The translations under genes and the position numbers were made by a program. The notes under the pieces were generated by a model. The model was given only the letters and a program-made list of their open reading frames with translations, was not told the origin of the DNA and did no database searches. Positions 52,360-64,000 of a stretch of DNA of 64,000 bases are shown piece after piece (position 1 is the stretch's first letter; every line of letters begins with the position of its first letter). The DNA comes from Amoebidium appalachense (Eukaryota > Ichthyosporea). The stretch is taken from assembly GCA_963693365.1 (NCBI GenBank), contig CAVNZM010000011.1, forward strand, positions 992,001-1,056,000, read 5' to 3'.

Positions 52360-53824
52360 TGCTCGCCAGCACCACAGCGCGGTTGATTGTTTGCCTAGCT
52401 AGCTGGGGGAGAATATGTATAACTCGGACTTCATTTCTATTGAAGAAACTTGAAGATGACCCCATACATGTACAGCGCTAATAAACCCTGCAGGGATGCA
52501 TAATAACGTCACGAATGAAAGAACACACGTGCACACACGCACACGTCAACTCCACAACCCGATGTTCCCATTTCAAGTCCCATAACCCCTGACATTTGAT
52601 GGTGCACTGCGTCACCCGGACACTAAAAACGGCGGCACCGACGGCACCGACGGTGCCACAACGCGGTTTATTGTTTGCCCAGTAGGAAGTAGGGGAATAA
52701 TAAAAGGTTGCCTCATATTAAAACACAACACAGTTTGGGGCATTATTTAGAGGAAGAATAGGAGTGTATCTCTTTGAAGACTGAAGGTGCTTTTGAACTG
52801 TGAGTGACAATGTGGCCCATAGTAACGTCTTCGTAACGTCACGACTGAGAGAATGATGCTGATAACGGCAGATCCAAACCACGGTGGAGACCAATCATTA
52901 GCGGCTGTCATGCTCATCCATGATATATGCTCAATGGGATGCTAGGTCTTAGATGGCAGCGCCGCAGCGGCTCACGGCACCAACTGCGGCAGGTCAGCAC
53001 TACATACCAGACAGACAACGCCTTTCTGCTGGTAGATTTTAAATAGCTATATTAGTCTACCTTTTATTACAATTAAAAAAAAAGGAAAAAGGTTCTGAAA
53101 ATACGCACAGTTTGTTTTTGCCAACAATTTAAAAGGTCTTTTCTCTTTTTTTGCATAGTCTTTCAGGGCTCCGGAGGCTGGGAGGCGGGCCTCACGCGGC
53201 CCCCCGCGGGGAGGGCCTTGAGAATTCAAAGTTTCGAATAATAAAGCCACCAATCACAGCCTGTCTCTGCCAAAGCCTTTTGCCAACCCGGCCCAGTTAT
53301 AAATTCCGCAGCACGCGACAGGATTCGGACCAAACCGATGCCTGATTTTTCCTTCTTCTTCTGGAATGGTCGGACACTAATGTAGCCTCAAATTAAAAGG
53401 GCCTGCCCCCCCGAGACACTCGACGATAAAATCAGCTACATACAACAACAGACAAACAACCACACCTTTACAGTGATTTGCGAAACACAGTTTAAAAACC
53501 ACCACGAATTCAACTTTATATTGGTCGACACGGTTATGCGAAAAACCTACCACCTACTGAGGCGGTGTCTCCTTTCTTTTTTTTTACTTTTTTTTTTTTT
53601 TTTTTACTTAAAGCCGCCTGAGTAGATGTTAAAACGTCGCACGTGCGGCAACACGTCAGTACGTGTTAGGCGAAAAACCGAGGCATTATTGTACTTGCCG
53701 CGCCACACGTGAGAGTGAAGTGCAAACCGGTAGCAAAAACGGAATTCTCGGTTTCTATAGAGTTTCTTTCTATTGAATGTTTTTACTTTTGTATATTACC
53801 CACCATCTATGTCGGTTGCCGAAT
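52360..53824. other. No gene recognised; two similar segments
   Basis: GCGCGGTTGATTGTTTGCCT (52376) and CGCGGTTTATTGTTTGCCCA (about 52661) begin similar stretches (GGGGGAGAATA / GGGGAATAATA), each preceded by repeated ACGGCACC-like or CACCACAG sequence and followed at a distance by ATAACGTCACGA (52502) or GTAACGTCACGA (about 52832). This indicates an old duplication of about 300 bp. Nothing else was recognised. Confidence 0.5.
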
Positions 53825-54130
53825 TGACTCACGAGTTGTCACAGTTACCAATGTCCACTGTCATTTTAGGTGATTTTAACACGCGACTCCACCACACAGA
53901 CACTGCCAGTGAGTGTCGGGTACCCATCTAAGCCCCGGGAGCGCGCTACCCTTTTAGCAAGGTATGTCCAAAGTTACACTTTGCGGTTCCCTAAATATCC
54001 CATGCCCACAACACCGACCGGGGAGTGGCCTTCTGGCCATCAACCATGTCAAAACTCTCTCTCCCCTCCTAACCCCTCTAGGTCATCTGACCACTCTCCT
54101 ATCCTTTTCCTACCTAAGATCGCATTGATC
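53825..54130 (+). pseudogene. LINE endonuclease (APE-type) relic
   Basis: VILGDFNTR at about 53862-53888 matches the GDFN motif of AP-type endonucleases in non-LTR retrotransposons. Downstream, in a shifted frame, SSDHSPILF at about 54087-54113 matches the SDH(x)P motif that ends the domain. Stops and a frameshift between them show decay. It may be a 5' fragment of the LINE family whose 3' ends occur elsewhere in the window. Confidence 0.7.
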
Positions 54131-54332
54131 TGCTCCCTCCTCCTCCTCCCACCTTTCGCCTCCGTCTATCCCAGCTCAAGTCACAGTGGGGTAAAGTTGG
54201 TGTATGTGTATGCTATGCAACGAAACACCCTATATATATGCGCCTATTAGAATCTGCACAAGCCAGACCAGATTCACATCTCGTACTAGATACATGCACT
54301 AAACTAACTTTATTGTTGTTGATTTAATAGAT

Positions 54333-54882
<550 letters not shown>

Positions 54883-54986
54883 TGCATACGTTCAGTGCTC
54901 TCTTTAGTAGCTTTTGCATGATTCGGCATGACTTGTCATGTCTGCACCCTGCCTGCCCTGTGACCGACACTCTCTCCCCTCCACAG

Positions 54987-55120
54987 TGATGCATCGGCCC
55001 AGGCAGACTCGGTCATGCCCACACCCTCCACATCCCCGTCCTCTCTTGGGGGCCCCGGAATTACAACGGATGCCAGCCCCAGCCAGAGGTGTGTGTGTGT
55101 GTGTGTGTGTGTATGCGTGC

Positions 55121-55176
<56 letters not shown>

Positions 55177-57194
55177 TTGCACGAAGGAAACAATGTCTGT
55201 ATGAGAGATGGGGTGGTAGGATTAATTACCGGTAGATCGCTTGGTAGAAGCGATATTTGCTTGATAGATGGGGCGATAAAAGTAATCTTTGCCAAATAAA
55301 TAGGGTGGTAGAAAGACTATCTGCTAGATTAATTGGGTAATAGAAGTAAAATCTTCTAGATGGATAGGTGGGTAGAATTATCTGGGTGTCTGCTACACTA
55401 GCTGGCAATGTGAACACTTTAGACTTTTTGTTGAATTCTGTTGGTCGTCACATTGAGTATTTATATGATTTTCACACAGTGTTCAGGTATCTCAGTATGC
55501 ACTTGTTACTGGATAACTCGTGAAGTTTTTATTGTCTTCTCGGTATGCCGTGCATGCTTGCATATCTTTCCGTCGAATAAATCCAGTCAAAAGAAAAAAG
55601 AATTATCTGATCGCCGGTATAGGTAGGTGGTAGAAACGTGACTGATAGATCGGGTGATAGAAGCAATATCTGCTAGATATCTAAGGTGATAGGTGATAGA
55701 AGCAATATCTGCTAGGTATCTAAGGTGATAGAAGCAATATCTGCTAGATATCTAAGGTGATAGATGCAATATCTGCTGGATATATGGGGCCGATAGAAGC
55801 AATATCTGCTAGATATATGGGGTGATAGAAGTGATATCTGCTAGATAAATGGGGTGATAGAAACAATATCTGCTAGATATATGGGGTGATAGAGGTGATA
55901 TCTGCTGGTTATATGGGGTGATAGAAGCAATATCTGCTAGATACTGGGGTGATAGGAGCAATATCTGCTAGATATATGGGGTGATAGGAGCAATATCTGC
56001 TAGATATATGGGGTGATAGAAGTGATATCTGCTGGTTATATGGGGTGCCAGAAGCAATATCTGCTAGATATATAGGGCGGTAGAAAATATCTGCCCATGT
56101 GTTTGGCCTCTTTTCCTCTGCCCAGTGCTCACCATCCCCCCCCTTTTTTTCTGCAGTGCATACTCGGCCGACACGCAGCCCTCAACCCCCACCCTCATGA
56201 TCAGTCCGGCACCTTGTTCCACCCCTGTGGTGGCCAATCAAAGCTCACCGACTGACCTGCAAGGACCTGCCACCCTCAAACATGGCCTACTCCAAATCCT
56301 TGGGTTGGAGGAGGAGGAGGAGGATTGGACCCGTCGGACGCACAGACACTTCATCTCAGGATGAGACACCCGAGATCCGCAAGAGGTACACACACACACA
56401 CTCACTCACTTACTCGATCACACACTCTAACTCAATCACTCACTCACTCAGCCACTCGCTCAATCACCCACTCACCCACCCGCCCACTCTCCCACACTCT
56501 CACTCACTCACTCAACCACCCACCCACCACTCACTCACTCACTCACCCACTCAGCCACCCACCCACCCACCCACCCACCCACCCCCTCACTCACTCACTC
56601 ACTCACTCACTCACTCGCACTCACACAATCACACTCACACACTCACACACTCACACTCACACACACGTAAGCACACATACACATTCCTCCCCCCCCCCCT
56701 CCCCCCTCCCCCCCTATCCCCGCCTTTTGATTGAATTATCACCAGTTCTGATATAGCTCGCAATTTCGGAATTTCAGCCTTGTGACCTCCCCTTTGTACC
56801 CCCACAGGAGCAGTGGTGGCCCGCATGGACCCCACTAGTACTCAGTCTCTGAAGAGGAGGAAGAATGGCCCCGTCAGACCAGACGACGCATAGAAACTTC
56901 ATCTGAGAAGACACCGGAAATGCGCAAAAGGTACACACACACACACACACACACACACGCGCACACACGCACGCACGCGCACATCTATGCAAGGGAACAG
57001 ACATATACGATGGCCAGCAAGCAGCCAAGCGGCTCTGTAGCCGAGACCATCCCGGTGTGCTGACCGACCCATGCTCACCTTGCTGGCCGACCCATGCTCA
57101 CCTTGCTGACCGACCCATGCTCACTTTGCAGGCCCATCAAGATCGAGCCTGGCACCGACCTCGGCACCCATGGGCCCACCTCCCCCCCCAGGTT

Positions 57195-57263
<69 letters not shown>

Positions 57264-57985
57264 CACACACACACACACACAAACACACCTGCCCCCAGCC
57301 AAAGGGCATAGACTTTGGGAGACTGGATAGGATCTGTATTCTAAACTGTGGCTACAATTTAGAAGCGCTCCTCTCTTCCCCCCCCCCCCCCCCCCCCCCC
57401 CCCCCGTTGAATCATCGATACCTCTTAGCTCGTAAGTTCGAAGTTTCAGCCTTGTGACCCCCATGTGCACCCCCACAGGAGCAGCCGTGGTGTGTATAGA
57501 GCCCACTCCGACACGGAGGAAGAGGAAGATTGGAGCCGTCGGACCAGACGGCGCACAGATACTTCATCTGATTATGAGACACCCGGGATGGGCAAAAGGT
57601 ACACACCCTCACACACTCACACACACACACTCACTCACTCACTCACTCACTCACTCACTCACTCACTCATCCACTCACTCACGCACTCACTCACTCACTC
57701 AACTCACTCACACTCACACTCACACACTCAAACACACCTAAGCACGCATACACATACCCCACCGCCCCCACCCCCCTTTTGATTGAGTTATCACTACGTT
57801 CTAATGTAGCTCGTAAATTCGAAGTTTCAGCCTTGTGACCCCCATTTGCACCCCCACAGGAGCAGTGGTGGGCCGCATGGACCCCACTCAGACTCTGACA
57901 CGGAGGAGGAGGAAGATTGGACCCGTCAGACCAGCCGGCCCACAGAAACTGCACCCGAGGAGGAGACACCGGAGATGCCCAAAAG

Positions 57986-58054
<69 letters not shown>

Positions 58055-58705
58055 GCTCACCCGTCTCTTTTTTGTGCAGGGAAGGAGAAGAAGTGGTTGA
58101 TTGTGGTACCCGCCTCAAGAGCTCCGACTGGACGATGACCACTGAGCAGCCTGGTGCGTATCCCCCCTTCCCCCTCCCCCCCCCCCTCCCCCCCCCCCCC
58201 CCCCCCCCCCCCGCGCTGTGCATAAGGCAACAGCCAATTAGTTTCCTCATAAGCGCATAAGACAAACACACAAGCACATCAGTATGTAGCAGTTAGTATT
58301 AGGTACACAAGGAACAGCTAGCTAATGGTAGGTGCACAGACACGTAACAGTTAAGTGTAGTTCCACAAGGACGTAACAGCCGGCTCATGTTAGGTGCATA
58401 AACATGTAACAGCCAAACACGATAGCCCTTGTATGTGCATTTGGGTGAGGCCCATAGTCAAGGTCACTGCCACCATTTCCCCCTGTGCCTTTTCTCACCC
58501 CCAACACCCACAGCACACCCCCACGGCACTTCGGCAGCAACAAACCCCATCCATTCATCCACCGACACCCACGGAGAGGTGGGGATGGTCGGGAGCTGGG
58601 TGGGGTTGCAGCACGGAGGGACTTTGGAGATTTGGTGACAGACCCCCACTGGCGACTTTTGCGGCATGTGAAATTTGGTGACCCCCCGTATGCTAAGACG
58701 TCAAG
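54987..58705 (+). CDS. Candidate Ser/Pro/Glu-rich gene with tandem homologous acidic exons
   Basis: Candidate exons: 54987-55088 (Ser/Thr/Pro-rich), 56157-56385 (A), 56808-56930 (B), 57132-57191 (RPIKIEPGTD, with a sumoylation-type IKIE motif), 57479-57598 (C), 57860-57985 (D), 58080-58153, 58612-58705. All have AG/GT borders, and A to D plus 57132-57191 keep one phase (one base in, AG out). B, C, D and the end of A are homologous and encode a unit of about 40 residues: SS(G/R)G....HS(D)..EEEEDW.R(Q/R)T.R.(T/I)ET..E.TPEM.KR. A lacks 8 nt in the unit, causing a frameshift, and B has an in-frame TAG (56836-56838) from a 6-nt insertion, so A and B cannot both be ordinary coding exons. An acidic, disordered nuclear protein is inferred. 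Start, end and function are unknown, and no family was recognised. Confidence 0.4.
55200..56095. repeat. Minisatellite of about 30 bp, interrupted by a LINE insertion
   Basis: Tandem imperfect units based on GATAGAAGCAATATCTGC plus TAGATATATGGGGT, tightest at 55670-56095 and more degenerate at 55200-55384. The LINE tail at 55385-55598 sits inside it. Confidence 0.9.
55385..55598 (+). mobile_element. 5'-truncated LINE insertion with 11-bp target duplication
   Basis: 214 bp of the LINE 3' end, starting within the terminal coding part (VSATLAGNVNTLDFLLNSVG then RHIEYLYDFHTVFRYLS, stop TGA) and ending in the tail AATAAATCCAGTCAAAAG plus A's. Perfect AGAATTATCTG flanks at 55374-55384 and 55599-55609. 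The coding part is intact here, which makes this copy useful for reading the ancestral frame. Confidence 0.92.
56394..57860. repeat. Tandem exon-plus-intron duplication units
   Basis: After exons A, B, C and D come GTACACACACAC donors; after A and C a (CACTCA)n field, then CACACNTAAGCACNCATACACAT and a C-rich tract, then AGCTCGNAANTTCGNANTTTCAGCC with CTTGTGACC and CACCCCCACAG before the next exon. This conserved pre-acceptor block is at about 56757-56807, 57427-57478 and 57808-57859, showing duplication of whole exon-intron units of about 380-420 bp. Confidence 0.85.
57195..57285. repeat. Poly-C (66 nt) and (CA)n
   Basis: A 66-nt C run begins 4 nt after the donor at 57192, followed by CA. 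Confidence 0.97.
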
Positions 58706-58870
58706 GTACCCCATTCATTCATCGTGGGGTTGCAACAGCAGAGAGACGAAATTTCGTGATAGACCCCCACGGCACTTCGGCAGCAAGAAAGCCCCACCGA
58801 CACCCATGGAACTAGCGGTGGGGATGGTCGGCTCAGCTCGGCATTTTCTCCCCCACGATGCCACCTGACA
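58270..58870. repeat. Degenerate tandem repeat and a duplicated GC-rich segment
   Basis: 58275-58415: about four units with GTAACAG(C/T)...TAGGTGCA(T/C)A. Then CCCCCACGGCACTTCGGCAG occurs at about 58517 and 58766, each followed by CACCGACACCCA and GGTGGGGATGGTCGG; between them GGGGTTGCA(G)CA and GACAGACCCCCAC/GATAGACCCCCAC also repeat. The last candidate exon (58612-58705) lies inside this duplication, which lowers confidence in it. Confidence 0.7.
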
Positions 58871-59325
58871 GATTATGCCACCTGATTTGCCATGCTGTGC
58901 GGTGAAATTTCAGCCACTATCATGTAGGAATTTGGCTCTTTGGGGTCTTTCGGCGCAACCATGGAGAGGAGGAGGCTGCTGCAACAGCTGGATCTGATAA
59001 TTTAACTAGCTGTATTATGGACTAGCTGTAATATGGAATGTCCAATCTGATTCTACCCTGAGGTTGTTAGCGTGCTAGTGCTTGTTTGTGCAACTTAAGT
59101 TGCATGTGTAGTTCCTTTGAGGTTTCCTTGTTGGTTTGGTGTGTTGTGTTGCTGGCTGACTGGCCTTGTGTAGTTTGGTGCAACAAAGTGTGCAGATAGT
59201 CCCTATCAGTTGTTTGGACATAGCTGGGTTCTGGTTGTGTTTTCTAAGTGTTCTTAGTATGGTGCCTTCGGTTTGTCTTCTTGTCTTCTGTTTAACTTTC
59301 CCACCTGATTGCCCTACACACACGA
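58871..59325. other. No gene seen
   Basis: Mixed sequence downstream of the acidic-exon gene with no long non-repeat frame. CTAGCTGTATTATGGA and CTAGCTGTAATATGGA form a short direct repeat at about 59006. Confidence 0.5.
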
Positions 59326-59561
59326 AAAAAAAGGAAAAGAAAAAGAAAAGAAAAAAAAGAGAGGAGAAACGGGAGGGAAAAAAAAAAAAGGGGGGGGGGG
59401 GGGGGGGGAAGAAAAGAAAATAAGAAAAGAAAGAAAAGAGAAAGAATGGGGGGATGGGAGGGGGGAGGGGGGAGGGGGGAGGGGGGGGGGGGGGGGGGCA
59501 CCTGTGTGTTTTTACACAGATCTTAAAACACAGACCAGTGCACCCGCACACATACATCCCC

Positions 59562-59876
<315 letters not shown>

Positions 59877-59979
59877 TGGATGCAATTAAGTTCGTTGCAT
59901 GCATCTCCCATACATATTGCATCTGCACAGTGAATATTGGGTTTATAAAGATATTTGTGGCCAAGGAAACAGTGCAAGA

Positions 59980-60940
59980 CATAAGGTATTAAGGTATGCA
60001 TAAAGCTGTGGGAGAAAGTACGAGTATATGTAGCAGGGATAAATTTGTGTTGGGAAGTCCAAGTAATATGTAGTAGAACTTATATATGAGCACGTGTAAA
60101 GCTACAGTGGGATGTTTATGTATGTTGTAGAAAGAAGAAATGCATATAATGCCATGGTAGGAAGTAAAATAAAGATGCAATAGAAATTTTAAGTGTACAC
60201 AAAGCTATACTAATAATAATTGTAGAAAGTACTATGTAGTATGTAATAGAAAGGATAAAATAGTCGTAAAGTATAGAGAACAAGTTAAATGCCTAGAAAC
60301 TGATGTGTGGGGACCGGCTGCTTTACATACGACGGAGGTGGACATGTGCTGGGTGTAGCCCAGGGGAGGGGGGGGGGGGGGGGGGGGGGGGGAAGGGGGA
60401 GAGGAAGCAGGTTCGATCCGGTTGAATTGAGGGATGTCAATAGGCGTAACAAAGGACACCGAGATATGGTGGGTAACTAGTAGGTAAAATGAGGGATGGC
60501 AGGAGATACAACGAGGGTCTCTAGGATATTATGGAGGAGTCTTTGCATATATTTCGAAGGGATACTTATTGGGATACAATGAAGGAAACCTATATGTACA
60601 AATGGGCAATCTATGGCTACAATAAGGAATATCTATGGATGTGATGAGAAAATTCTTGATCCGATCAAGGCATATCATTTACCCACCGGCGTGGCTGGGG
60701 TTGATACCCTGGGCAAAGTGTGTACATATAGTTAGGATTGTTATAGGTGTGTTAGTTTAGCTACTAGCATCGTAGCACCCTAGCTAGAGTACTGTCGGTG
60801 CTGGGTGGAAGACGGTAGTTCCCCCTAGGGGCCCCGGGAAAGAAACGGGATAAAATAAAATAAAAAGATCAAGGCATATCATTGGATACTATGAGGGATA
60901 CCTATGGATACAACGAGGAAAACCCGTTCTAGTAATGCTT
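59980..60940. repeat. Degenerate 20-35-bp repeats around a SINE
   Basis: 59985-60290 has loosely repeated TAGAA...GTATGT...AAAGCTA words. 60480-60930 has ATGGATACAA(C/T)GA(G/A)G units such as GGATACCTATGGATACAACG. Poly-G at 60370-60392. Confidence 0.55.
60680..60866 (+). mobile_element. SINE-like insertion with perfect 17-bp target duplication
   Basis: 187-bp insert starting TACCCACCGGCGTGGCTGGG and ending in an A-rich tail (TAAAATAAAATAAAAA), flanked by GATCAAGGCATATCATT at 60663-60679 and 60867-60883. TGGCTGGGGTTGATACCC near the 5' end resembles tRNA A/B-box words. No other copy was recognised in the window. Confidence 0.88.
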
Positions 60941-61154
60941 AATGTCAAGTGGGGAGGGGGTTATGAATGAGATCGATTTTTCGCCAAAAAAGCTCTCTAT
61001 TGGTTTCAGTGGAGAATCACACCCAGCAGATTGGCTAACTGCGTCTCGTCAAAAAGAGTTTTTTTTTTTTTTTTTTTCACGTGATTGGATTCCGGATATT
61101 ACCACCAAATTTGAAGGTCGGGGGGATGCAATGAGTTTTACTTTCATAAAACGA

Positions 61155-61190
<36 letters not shown>

Positions 61191-61539
61191 TTCTTCCCCT
61201 TCTAACCCGTAAATAACATGATCATTGAATGATGCAAATGATAAAACACAGCAGAGCTTTCAACTTCTGCCAAAGCTACCGTGTGTTTCTTGATTTTTTT
61301 TTTCAAGGAAAAGGAGGTTTGATTGGCTTTACGATGGTATTTCCTTTTCGTGAGTGACTTCATTTCCCTCCGGGACATTGGAATTACTGCTATGGTGCCG
61401 CCGATACTATCCCAGAGGGAACCCAAAGATAGACCCCCCCCCCCACCTCCGCCCCTTCTTTCCTCTCCCCCCCCCCCCCCCCCCCCCACCCCCCTCCTCG
61501 GGCTCCCCTCCTCCAGTACCACTCTTCACCCTAAAACCA

Positions 61540-61540
<1 letters not shown>
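60941..61540. other. No gene seen
   Basis: T run at 61052-61077, poly-C at 61159-61190, and otherwise mixed sequence. Short frames only. Confidence 0.5.
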
Positions 61541-61614
<74 letters not shown>

Positions 61615-61759
61615 CATGCGCACGTGCTCGTGCGCGCGCACACCACACACACGGTGACACACACATGCAGCATAAACCGTCTCATTGCGCGCACGCACCC
61701 CGCACGCACACAAACGCGCACACAAACATCCAAGTATACACACGTCTAGCTAGCACACG

Positions 61760-61813
<54 letters not shown>

Positions 61814-61929
61814 GACACATACGCAAACCGTTATACACACACATGCACAGATATACATATATACGTACACAGTCACACACACGCACACACACGCACGCAC
61901 ACACACACACGCACACACACGCACACACG

Positions 61930-62013
<84 letters not shown>
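61541..62013. repeat. (CA)n field with CG-containing variants
   Basis: Three CA blocks (about 61544-61615, 61762-61808, 61930-62013) separated by CA/CG-alternating sequence. Confidence 0.95.
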
Positions 62014-62016
<3 letters not shown>

Positions 62017-62186
62017 CGAATTCCATTCCTAGAGAATTCACGGCATACTACGTAGCACACGCCAGCAGTTGCCCATGTTGCCCGTGGCCGATCCTACCTT
62101 TTCCCTCAAACCTCCGAGCTTCCCGGGCTGACTGGCAACCAGATAATGCCTACCGGTACCTCTAATTAGCTTCCCTCCCATCCCAG

Positions 62187-62234
<48 letters not shown>

Positions 62235-62322
62235 AAAAAAAAAAAAAAAAAAACACGCACCGACCCCTGGGCAGCTCCCTGGGCTCTTCAAGGCTTGCCT
62301 TCAGGTCTCGAAGAAACTAATG

Positions 62323-62325
<3 letters not shown>
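62014..62325. other. No gene seen; poly-C then poly-A tract
   Basis: Unique sequence to 62187, then about 37 C (62188-62224) and 29 A (62225-62253). Confidence 0.7.
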
Positions 62326-62389
<64 letters not shown>

Positions 62390-62390
62390 T
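62321..62390. repeat. (GCGT)n tetranucleotide microsatellite
   Basis: About 17 uninterrupted TGCG units, the only long tetranucleotide array in the window. It translates as Val-Arg-Ala-Cys on + and Ala-Arg-Thr-His on -. Confidence 0.97.
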
Positions 62391-62550
62391 TCGTCGCCTG
62401 CGAGCTTGACAGCTTGTGCCGGCTGCCGCACAAGGCTGGTTTGCAAAAAGGCTTTTGCTAGCCGCGCGCTAGTCTCCAAGGCTATGTACCCGCTGGCTTA
62501 CGTAAGTGGCCGAGCCCAGCCTTACTACGCTGCGGGATGGCAACATAGGC

Positions 62551-62586
<36 letters not shown>

Positions 62587-62636
62587 AGAAGAAGAAGAAG
62601 AAGAAGAAGAAGAAGAAGAAGATGCCGCAGGGAGAC
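62391..62636. mobile_element. Possible A-tailed retroelement fragment
   Basis: GC-rich body (CTTCGTCGCCTGCGAGCTTG through GGCTTACGTAAGTGGCCGAG) ends in about 31 A then (GAA)n (62584-62621), an arrangement typical of SINE/LINE tails. No target duplication was identified. Confidence 0.3.
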
Positions 62637-62848
62637 AGCACTCAAAGTGACTAGGGGTTTACGCTGTTTACTCGAGGCAAAGAGAACCAGTCTCAGGTAT
62701 GGGGGGGGGGGGTTTGCTCGGAATATCCCCTCAGCGGTATATCATGATCACGTACATAGATGTCGGGTGGTGACTATATATCAGGGTTTACTTTCTCTAC
62801 GAGACACCATAAAGACTACAAGGAGAAATCAATTAGTTGGGGTTCCCC

Positions 62849-62849
<1 letters not shown>

Positions 62850-62890
<41 letters not shown>

Positions 62891-62923
62891 GGGCTCCCCC
62901 TCGGGACACTCGGTATCAGCTGG

Positions 62924-62976
<53 letters not shown>

Positions 62977-64000
62977 TGTGTGTGTGTGCGCGTGCGCTAT
63001 AATTTTGTAGTGATGTGTTTCTCAAGCCAATCAATACATCTAATAAACAGGTCGTAGTTACGCGTGTTTAGTATAAAATCAAGGATGTTGTAATTTACAG
63101 GTAGGCTATCTTTCTGGGTGTCTGTTGTGAATGTGACGTGTGTGTGTTGCGGTATTATGTGGTCTATCAAACTACATTTGGCGATACATGACCGGTTAAA
63201 CTGGTGTGTGTGTGTGTTGTTTGGGCATGCAAATGATGCCACCTTATACTTATTAGATCTCCACTGTATAGCACGTGTACAGTAAAAGCGTGGTAATTGA
63301 TCAATAATACCATCAGCTAGAGAAAGACCAGTTCTACAGGAAGGTAATATGTATTTAGGTGTTATACACTTGCGAGTGCCATATTTGGCAATATGGTTGA
63401 GGCGGTCAGTATATATAAAACGAGACATAAGGCTTAGTTTTTCAAGGTGTATGCTTTCATCGGGTCTAGTGTCGTGTGGTATCTTTTTCCATTTGTTATA
63501 TTGCGTGATTATCTTGTGATTGTGTACATGTTTAATAAGTAAGTGGCAGTCCAAAGTCACACACACACTATTGCGGGGTTTATTTGTATTTGTGCCCAGG
63601 GGAGAAGGGGAGAGAGAGGGGAGGAAAGAGGGGAGAGGTGAGGAGGGGACAGGTCGGATAGAGAAGAGAGGGTGGGAGGGCAAATACTTCTTTAAGCGGC
63701 TTATGTGCTTATTGAATTTCAGCGCGAGATAGGATACTCTAGCAGCTATTGGGACCAGACCATATATCGAGAGCGTTACAGGCCCAGGTTTACAACAGTT
63801 GTTAGATAGAAAGGAGGCAACTTCTGCTTCAAGGAAATTTGCCAAGGGTTTAAGCGCTCTAGTTCTCTCTTTCTTGATCCAAGCGGCGAGAAGGGGTAAA
63901 CCATATTCACATGCCGGGAAGACAAAAGTGCGAATAAATGTAAGTCTAATAGAAGGATGGAGGGGTGTGTCTTTAAAAATATTAGCCGAGAAGAAAGCTA
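62850..64000 (-). mobile_element. LINE 3' part with open frame, running off the right edge
   Basis: On the minus strand one frame is open from the window edge (64000) to a stop at 62997. It begins AFFSANIFKDTPLHPSIRL, continues TFIRTFVFPACEYGLPLLAA (matching FLRPTFEYGLPLLACAP of the 28 kb relic) and includes ANFLEAEVASFLSNNCCKPG, SLADGIIDQLPRFYCTRAIQ and a C-terminal FACPNNTHTHQFNRSCIAKC segment with spaced Cys/His, ending WLEKHITTKL. The 3' UTR holds (CA)n (62925-62990) and AGGGGGAGCCCCTTT followed by a 37-nt A tail (T run 62850-62886 on +). The intact frame and long tail suggest a young insertion. Non-LTR RT C-terminal region; the 5' part is outside the window. Confidence 0.88.

Noticed and set aside
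58485-58868. 127-codon frame at the end of the acidic-exon gene
   Set aside because: It crosses a locally duplicated segment and plausible splice sites; only the part at 58612-58705 was kept, as a low-confidence exon.

Overview
This is nuclear DNA from an intron-rich eukaryote. Coding sequence is broken into short GT-AG exons of about 40-320 nt (plus one 1.3 kb first exon) separated by introns of about 0.3-2.2 kb. No bacterial operon, rRNA or convincing tRNA is present. The window is full of long (CA)n, (GT)n and (CT)n tracts and pure poly-C or poly-G runs, up to 117 G. Gene content (an ERG2/sigma-1-type sterol isomerase, an ABCF1/ABC50-type translation ATPase and a probable SAP130-like corepressor subunit) fits a unicellular opisthokont or holozoan protist, but the species cannot be named from sequence alone.

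Layout. 1-2128 (+): last three exons of an ERG2-type sterol isomerase, cut by the left edge. 2129-4375: no gene seen. 4376-19145 (+): a gene of about 17 exons and about 1000 residues, Pro-rich at the N-terminus with a basic NLS-like SPRKKRRKQQ motif, best matched to SAP130. 19146-35836: gene-poor and rich in mobile elements: LINE reverse transcriptase relic, 5'-truncated LINE tails, palindrome-filled TIR elements, foldback elements and a GGAAATTTCC field, with a few orphan open frames. 35837-47497 (+): complete 14-exon ABCF1/ABC50-like gene (631 codons, every junction in phase). 47498-53800: microsatellites and two more palindromic TIR elements. 53825-54130: LINE endonuclease relic. 54333-58705 (+): a candidate Ser/Pro/Glu-rich gene with a tandem array of homologous acidic exons, two of them damaged. 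58706-62850: repeats, including a SINE with a perfect 17-bp target duplication and a 312-bp (AC)n tract. 62850-64000 (-): 3' part of a LINE with an open frame running off the right edge.

The recognisable genes are unrelated housekeeping or regulatory genes (sterol synthesis, translation, chromatin) and do not form a pathway. The unusual features lie in the non-coding architecture: microsatellites that begin or end exactly at splice sites, a SINE family always on the + strand and followed by C-rich sequence, and small TIR elements packed with a 15-bp palindrome.
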